Source: Casuarina equisetifolia
Lineage: Eukaryota > Streptophyta > Magnoliopsida > Fagales > Casuarinaceae
Assembly: GCA_028551475.1 (NCBI GenBank)
Contig: CM052362.1
Coordinates: forward strand, 7,253,354 to 7,317,353
Length of the DNA stretch: 64,000 bases
Reading direction: 5' to 3'
Below the pieces are notes generated by a model, which did no database searches, had not been told where the DNA came from, and saw only the letters and a list, made by a program, of their open reading frames with translations. Shown piece after piece: positions 59,301 to 64,000 of the stretch. Position numbers and translations under genes: made by a program. Position 1 is the first letter of the stretch. Every line of letters starts with the position of its first letter.

Positions 59301-61369
59301 AAAATTCACTAACTCCCGTCAGCCAATTAGCTTATAACATATTGACAGCCTTTAACAACTTAAAAGAATAAAATTTAAACATATCATCTTAGGATGATGA
59401 CCGGATTAAGAATATGCAGTAGCTTGCAGCACATTTCGAACAAGGATTATAAAGGATCTTCCAAAAAATATCATAAAAAAACCCAGTGACAATTGAATTC
59501 AGCCAGAAGACCTACATAATACCAGCCAAACGAACCTACCAGACACCCTTAGTTAAGCCTTTCTTTTGCAGCATCGACCGTCTCAACATTTATGCTTCTC
59601 GGGTACACATGAACAAGGAAACATAATTTATCAACTGAAGCTCATTCGTTTTACCAAAGCTAGAGACACCATCTCGACCTCAAACATGAACTTGCAGGTC
59701 AAAATCTACATGATTTTAGCAGCCAAGCAATAAACTTACCCATAGTTTGGATTATTTCCAGTTGTGCCCATGCCAAATTCATGCATATTTGCCTTCCCCA
59801 AAAAGATTACACCACAGCTACGCAATTTTGAAACACAAACTGCATCTTTCTTAACAGGCCGAACCTCATGCAACCATGTACTACCACCTGTCACCATCGC
59901 ATCATATCTGATGTTTGCGTATATTTACAAGAATGTCTAACAAAAAGTGAAAGGCTGTCTAAGTCATTACTCTTAGTTGGATGAGGAAGGCAATCTATAT
60001 CGTCCTTGATTGCCATGAAAATCCCATCCAATATAGATAATGGTTTGCCTGCACATCCAACATCCAAAAGTACCTTATTCATTTCATGGGGCACATTTCC
60101 AGCAACAGCCAATATAATTAATTATACATGAAAAAATTCCTAAGGTAATAAAACAACAAGTAGCATCATAAGCCACAATAAATGTTCACGATTCAGCATT
60201 ACCTTCCTCAAACCTTTGTGTTGAAGCTGCAGCTTGCTTCCTGACTTCTTCGGCATCAAATGAAATCAATAAAGGTGCCAGAGGCTTCTTACTGCCGAAG
60301 TCCTTGATAATTGGAATGATGCGCTCTGCCACCTACATATTCAAATGGGAATGTTTCTAATCCAGTTGAAAACAGACACAACATTCTGAAAAAAACAATA
60401 GCAACTTACCACAGACGGGGTCACGAGCCCAGACCGATAAGCATAAGCATAATCACGTATCTTCCAGTACTGGAATGGTGAAGCTTGCTCTCTATCCCAG
60501 CGTCCAACAACATCGTACTGCGGAAGACACTTCAAACCTGATTCAACTCGGTCTTCGGCTTTCCCATCCTCATCAAGGGCAACAACACCAGTTTCCGGTT
60601 CTACGTAAACGTCACACTCATTGAATCATTTCAAACTCAAAGAATCATACTTTAGTACGCAAACTTTATGCATTTTACTCTCTGTTTCTCAATTGTAACG
60701 AATATTTGAAACCATATCTCGAACGGCTTTCCCGAATCACATAACCAATTAAACTAAACATCAATGAAGACACTTAAGCAGCTTGACATCAGTAACAGCG
60801 AATACAAATCAAATAGTGTTTCGTTATATCAATATATGACTATGAAACAATAATAGTGAAAATAACAACGACAGTTATGATGTAAGAGTTTAAAAAAAAA
60901 AAAAAGGAAAAAAACCTTGAGGAGGGAACTCAGGTTTGAACATGGGAGCTTCTGGGACTACAGTATTGCGCATCATCTATCAATTGCCGAAAATAGAGTA
61001 ATCAATTCAGTTTCTTACAGCTAAAATCAACTTATTGGAAATTCAAGTTCAGAAGAAATTTATTGGAAACACAGACCTCAACAAATTTATTCTGCTTCTT
61101 CAGTTGAGAGATGATGAAAGAACCTACCGCTGGCGTTTCAAGAATTCTAACGAATAACCTGAGCCCGAAGCCCGTCAAACGTGGCGCTGCAAGACACAAC
61201 ACGAACTTCAGCAAACAAAACTCAATGCATTTCAATCCATAACACCACAAACAACCACACGCGAATCTGAAATTCTAGCACGCAACTAACCATGAATTGA
61301 TTCCGGCTCGTACTTGACGGTGGACAGGTCAACCTCCTTGGCCGGAACCATGACACGCTTCTTCGCCAT
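38138..61369 (-). CDS. FAAH: Fatty acid amide hydrolase (N-acylethanolamine amidohydrolase)
   Basis: An amidase-signature serine hydrolase that cleaves N-acylethanolamines to free fatty acid and ethanolamine; plant FAAH is membrane-associated. Exons on the minus strand, 5' to 3': 61291-61369, 61077-61186, 60916-60976, 60410-60600, 60203-60332, 59971-60048, 59740-59887, 58165-58277, 58004-58079, 55613-55684, 54990-55041, 54163-54243, 53986-54069, 53742-53845, 53482-53574, 52788-52856, 52185-52249, 49819-49880, 38293-38388, 38138-38200. All introns are GT..AG. The sum is 1827 nt, 608 residues plus stop, against 607 recalled for Arabidopsis FAAH. The start MAKKRVMVPAKEVDLSTVKY and the end FYDVLKTN both match the family. 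Lys205 (MAIKDDIDC), Ser281 (GGSSSG), nucleophile Ser305 and Arg307 (GGGSIRIPS) are present. The residues ELCLPQYD-like before YWKIRDYAYAYRSG are typical. No stop or frame change was seen. Intron 18 is greatly enlarged by transposons. Confidence 0.93.
39053..39741 (+). repeat. 5' LTR of the young Copia
   Basis: Begins TGTTGGGTTGGTCCAGCCC and ends TTTCCCTTCA, immediately before the primer site. Its length equals that of the 3' LTR. A GA-rich stretch lies at about 39184-39206. Confidence 0.92.
43866..44554 (+). repeat. 3' LTR of the young Copia
   Basis: Begins TGTTGGGTTGGTCCAGCCC after the purine tract GGAGGGGGAGAAT and ends TTTCCCTTCA. It has about 14 differences from the 5' LTR, 13 of them transitions. 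Confidence 0.92.
47060..48333 (+). mobile_element. Solo LTR (large-LTR family) in FAAH intron 18
   Basis: A 1274-bp insert with TG...CA ends (TGTTCGGTGAAATC ... AGAGTTATCA) and a perfect 5-bp target duplication ATCTA (47055-47059 and 48334-48338). It has no coding capacity. It is a sister of the insert at 14451-15990. It lies inside the old Copia fossil and is younger than it. Confidence 0.85.
49881..52184 (-). other. FAAH intron 17
   Basis: A 2.3-kb intron, donor GTTTGT and acceptor TTTTCAG. It holds a G-rich tract (51771-51796) and minus-strand stretches at about 51100-51500 that read like old protein-coding sequence but match no family I know. Nothing else was recognised. Confidence 0.6.
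51771..51796 (+). repeat. G-rich tract in FAAH intron 17
   Basis: Four or more G runs in 26 bp (pattern GGGGGAGGGGGTGGGGCGG and on), which could form a G-quadruplex on the plus strand, the template strand for FAAH. The pre-mRNA would carry a C-rich tract. Confidence 0.6.
55042..55612 (-). other. FAAH intron 10 with a SINE
   Basis: A 571-bp intron with donor GTAAGC and acceptor TTATCAG. A tRNA-type SINE occupies about 55430-55548. Confidence 0.6.
55430..55548 (-). mobile_element. SINE, tRNA-type with T-rich tail, in FAAH intron 10
   Basis: On the minus strand an A-box TAGTTCAAGTGG (complement 55522-55533) and a B-box GGTTTGATATCCC (complement 55476-55488) are spaced as in tRNA-derived SINEs. 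The element ends in TTGTAATAATTTTTT, an end reminiscent of the plant Au SINE family. It has the same orientation as the host gene. Confidence 0.55.
55685..58003 (-). other. FAAH intron 9
   Basis: A 2.3-kb intron with donor GTAAGC and acceptor TTTGTAG. A minus-strand stretch at about 57056-57230 reads like a conserved C-terminal peptide ending in a stop (DLLNLLVNTNYFVDHEKAGC within it) but matches no family I know. Otherwise featureless. Confidence 0.5.
58004..58277 (-). CDS. FAAH: FAAH exons 8 and 9, amidase signature and nucleophile
   Basis: Exon 8 (58165-58277) codes for the glycine- and serine-rich signature NGGSSSGPAAIVGSGLCSAA with the cis-Ser at 281. Exon 9 (58004-58079) starts inside the next glycine and codes for SIRIPSSLCGVVGLKSTYGR, with Ser305 as nucleophile and Arg307. 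The two are separated by an 85-bp intron (58080-58164). Readthrough of that intron replaces the nucleophile region and soon stops, so correct splicing here is essential. Confidence 0.9.
58278..59739 (-). other. FAAH intron 7
   Basis: A 1.46-kb intron with donor GTAAGT and acceptor AGTGCAG. It holds a G-rich tract at 58330-58348 (plus strand), very like the one in intron 17. No repeat or coding feature was recognised. Confidence 0.6.
59971..60048 (-). CDS. FAAH: FAAH exon 6, catalytic lysine
   Basis: Codes for KPLSILDGIFMAIKDDIDCL and PHPTK. By counting the upstream exons, the Lys of IKDD is residue 205, the base of the Ser-cisSer-Lys triad. Acceptor TGTGCAG|GC, donor AAGA|GTAATG. Confidence 0.9.
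61291..61369 (-). CDS. FAAH: FAAH exon 1 with start codon
   Basis: The ATG at complement 61369-61367 gives MAKKRVMVPAKEVDLSTVKY, matching the plant FAAH N-terminus. The donor is CATG|GTTAGT at 61291/61290, leaving one base that joins exon 2 (61186) to code for Ala. Confidence 0.9.
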
Positions 61370-61620
61370 CCTGAGAACAAAAGCCAAAAGCCACTTCAGA
61401 AATGTGCTCCAATTCTGGTTGTTCTCTCCCGGAGAGCCTTTGGATGACCGAAGCTGGGCTCACCCACCTCGCACACAGAACAGAGAGGCCTAGTTGGAAT
61501 CAATCATCTAATGACGTCGCGGTGCGTAAATGCAACGTGCACTTACGTTACTGGATTCGGAGGCTGAAGTCAGAGGCATTGGTACCCAGAGTAATTCCAC
61601 GCGCGGACCAGTTCCAACCG
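61370..61620 (-). promoter_or_regulatory. FAAH 5' leader and upstream region
   Basis: This region is less AT-rich than the neighbouring introns, as expected around a plant transcription start. An ACGT-core element TGACGTC lies at 61512-61518 and another ACGT at 61554-61557; these cores are bound by bZIP factors. No convincing TATA box. Assignment is by position. Confidence 0.4.
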
Positions 61621-61923
61621 GCCCGCTACGCACCAACGACCTTCTCCTCTACTTCTCTCCAAATGAATCTATCCTTATGGACTTCTCTCCAGACGATTCC
61701 AAGAATAATCTCATTAAAAAAATCAACAAATAGATCCAATTATGCTAATGTGGTATTTTGGTTTGGTATTAATTCTTAGAATCTCAGTATTTCCTAACAA
61801 CCAGTTTTACTAAAAGAACTTATCTTGGACAAAAGCATTGTCACAAAATCTAACCCAAGTTATATTATTTTCAGTCTTAGCACATTATCATTGGCAGCCA
61901 TTAAAAAGAAAAGAGACACGTAC

Positions 61924-62745
61924 CATTCTTGGTGATCCATCGATGTTAGCAACTTCCATCCCAGTAACAATCATCCCTGGCACGATCTCCCTGGTGAGCC
62001 TCAAAATAGCATCCTCAACTGCATTTGTCAAATATAGTGAAGAAACAATACTAATCATGGATAAACCTTATTTATTGATGAACATGTAAGCCATGATAAT
62101 GCATTCAAGGGAAAAATAAATCCGAAGATGAAAGAGAACAATAACAATTTGTAGCATATTACGAAGAAGAGGAAAAAACTCAACATGATGAGTTATGTGC
62201 CGGCTTTTGCGTGCTGTGGGGGCGGTTGAATCCTACAAGCTGCAGGGATGGCTTTGCTTGTTGCCGAGCATGTGTGCTCCACGATGGGAACCGACCTTTG
62301 TCTTTAGCATGGCAGCCATGGACAATACCATATCCAAACAGCATTCATGTCCAATGCCTTCATCCGAAGCAGGTTGTCTATCATGACAATGCTTCTGAGC
62401 CCCTTGACCCCAGTGGCTCCGAACGGTCCATCATGGTCGCTCAAGCTCACCACCACCTTTGCCTTCATGACGTTGGGGTCCACACAACTAGGTGTCATGG
62501 TTCATGGACCCCAGAGCCCAGGTGGTGACCACCTCACCAACTCTCCCTTCCCTTCCTTCACAATCAAGTAGTCAACCGTCACGGCGTTTAAGAGCTTCAC
62601 ATCGGGGCAGGCCAAGGGCTTGCTCATGATGGGAGAGTTGAACAGAGCTGCATCCTTGATCACCACGTAGTTGTGCTGCTTGTCATACTCGATGCCCAGC
62701 TTGTTAAAGAAGAGATGTGTGAGTCTGCAAACCACCTTTATAAAT
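61924..62745 (-). pseudogene. THI4: Thiamine thiazole synthase (THI4/THI1) pseudogene fragment
   Basis: A minus-strand fragment of the enzyme that makes the thiazole half of thiamine in plastids. The first part (62740 down to about 62335) reads [37 protein letters not shown], then after a frame change [11 protein letters not shown] (the region of the sulfur-donor Cys), [16 protein letters not shown] and [10 protein letters not shown] second exon-like part (61924-62018) reads [20 protein letters not shown] and [11 protein letters not shown] up to a GT. The N-terminal Rossmann part (about the first half) and the last exon are missing. There are at least two frame changes and a stop near 62490, and no proper donor after MNA. 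It is dead. A functional THI4 must be elsewhere. Confidence 0.8.
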
Positions 62746-63254
62746 AGTAAAGATTAGTTTTCAATGAGTCAAAAATCTTTCATTAGTGTACTCTTTTGAG
62801 AAGAAGAGTAATACCTACTACGAGATTATGCACATGGTTCATCAGATAACATTTACCCCTCCTTTTTCAAAATTAGGGAACAAAGACGGACTAATGGGAA
62901 AACATTTGTGGCCCAAGGGGGTGAGACCTACAATCTTGAAGTAAATGCATGTTTTCAATTAATGACAAATAAAATTTGTTTTGAAATTGCGCAGGAAGCA
63001 AATATAATCAAAAGAACTTATAATTAGAAGATAACCCCCGATCAAGATTTTTTAGAATAACCAAGTCATCCACTAGGGAACCAATAGTGCTTCCACACAC
63101 ACACACACACACACACACCCTAACCCCTCTAAATGAGACATACCAAGCGCGGGCTCATTAATAAAAGGTCTAGCCCAAAATGACATAACAGCCCACAAAA
63201 CACAAAATACAAAACATGCTTGTAACAACTCCTTTTCTTTACGAAGGGACCTTA
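62746..63254. other. Intergenic with dispersed repeat and CA microsatellite
   Basis: About 62900-63030 resembles 21375-21510 (GTGGCCCAAGGGGGTGAGACCTA and the following TTGAAATTG...ATAATCAAAAGAA). A CA dinucleotide run lies at 63093-63118. No gene seen. Confidence 0.5.
63093..63118 (+). repeat. (CA)n microsatellite
   Basis: About 12-13 CA dinucleotides without interruption. Potentially length-variable. Confidence 0.9.
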
Positions 63255-64000
63255 CCCTCAAGATTTGCTTTTGGTTGACGTAGCTTCAAGTGCTTGTTAG
63301 ATTGAAATCAATAATCTCCTTAAGCTCCTCTACTGTGGCCCTATTCCCCCCAACCTCCCCTCTTCCAATTCTTGCCCAATTACAATAAATAGCTTCTTCT
63401 TGCACTTATGGCCAAGGTTGTACTCCTCATTATAATTGAAACAAAAATGTTTCTCCCTCCTTTCTCTTATGTCTTAAGGGGTTAATTTTTTTAGTTGATT
63501 GGCTAAGGAAAACGTCTCCACCCCATTACTCAGCCTTACTCACTCTTTAAGCAATTTGGCCAACCCAATTTCCTCATCCAATGTCTTTGGTTTCCTAGCT
63601 TGAACATCTACCCTCAAGTCTTCTTTTAAGTCACTAAGGAAGCAACCCCTTAGTTGATTTTCAATTAGGTGCTTAGCTCAGAACATCATTCTTGCAAACT
63701 TGGATTGATACTCATCTACCAAACCAGTTTGACACACCATAAGCAAATCAAAGAAAAAAAATTACTAGTTAGTTGGACCATATCTTTGGATTAGCTCTTG
63801 GGTAAGTAATGACCAAGTCACAGGCTGCTCACCTAATTTCTATTGGAGAAGTCCAATCCAAACTTACGCATCTCTCACAAAGTGCCATAAAGATATTATC
63901 ACTTTGTCTTCCTCCGGCCTAAGTTCCCAATTTTTGTAGATATTATTGTGAGTTCCAATTTTTTCCCCGTGTTTTTGAACTTGATCTTGAACTATAGTAC
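63255..64000 (-). mobile_element. Gypsy gag fossil
   Basis: On the minus strand the sequence reads like Gypsy gag: WSLLTQELIQRYGPTN, YQSKFARMMF, KHLIENQLRGCFLSDLKEDL, VDVQARKPKTLDEEIGLAKL, then a knuckle-like CFNYNEEYNLGHKC. It continues beyond the window edge. It is broken in several places. No LTR is visible. Confidence 0.75.

Noticed and set aside
62019-62334. A normal intron in the THI4 fragment
   Set aside because: The acceptor ATGCAG is fine, but after MNA there is no donor that keeps the frame, so it is treated as a degenerate intron of a pseudogene.
1-64000. CRISPR arrays, operons, bacterial-type promoters or riboswitches
   Set aside because: The window is plant nuclear DNA; no regularly spaced short repeats or operon layout were seen.

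Overview
This is nuclear DNA of a higher plant. It is AT-rich, carries an intron-rich host gene with GT..AG introns, several Copia and Gypsy LTR retrotransposons, tRNA-type SINEs, a LINE tail, and plant-only B3-domain genes of the At2g31720/DUF313 type. The fatty acid amide hydrolase (FAAH) and THI4 homologues point to a eudicot; I cannot name the species.

1-29.5 kb is a gene-poor duplicon field. A B3-domain gene plus its flanks has been copied repeatedly and in both directions. A gutted copy at 2.6-4.9 kb and a copy with an open frame at 5.4-8.4 kb face each other tail to tail. A second open copy lies at 10.8-12.6 kb. A second tail-to-tail pair, both dead, lies at 22.8-25.9 kb, and loose 3' flanks lie at 22.1, 26.3 and 28.5 kb. 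Between these are the 3' end of a Copia element (1-2.6 kb), a broken Gypsy chromovirus with a solo LTR inside its 5' LTR (14.1-21.1 kb) and a Copia RNase H remnant (27.9-28.5 kb).

29.6-37.4 kb holds a Copia fossil running straight into a Gypsy fossil, followed by an old B3 pseudogene.

38.1-61.4 kb is the main host gene, on the minus strand: FAAH in 20 exons. By hand its coding sequence adds up to 608 codons with every junction in phase, and Lys205, Ser281 and Ser305 of the amidase catalytic triad are all present. Intron 18 is about 11.4 kb long because it holds a three-layer transposon nest in antisense orientation: an old Copia fossil, a young Copia with 689-bp LTRs and a perfect 5-bp target duplication, and a large solo LTR.

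61.4-64 kb holds the FAAH upstream region, a broken THI4 (thiamine thiazole synthase) fragment on the same strand, a CA microsatellite and a Gypsy gag fossil.

The likely working genes are FAAH, with good confidence, and at most two short B3 genes. The most unusual host-side structures are the two inverted B3 pairs, which would make hairpin RNA if transcribed through, and the intact FAAH gene spanning a heterochromatin-prone intron. I saw no CRISPR, rRNA or functional tRNA gene.
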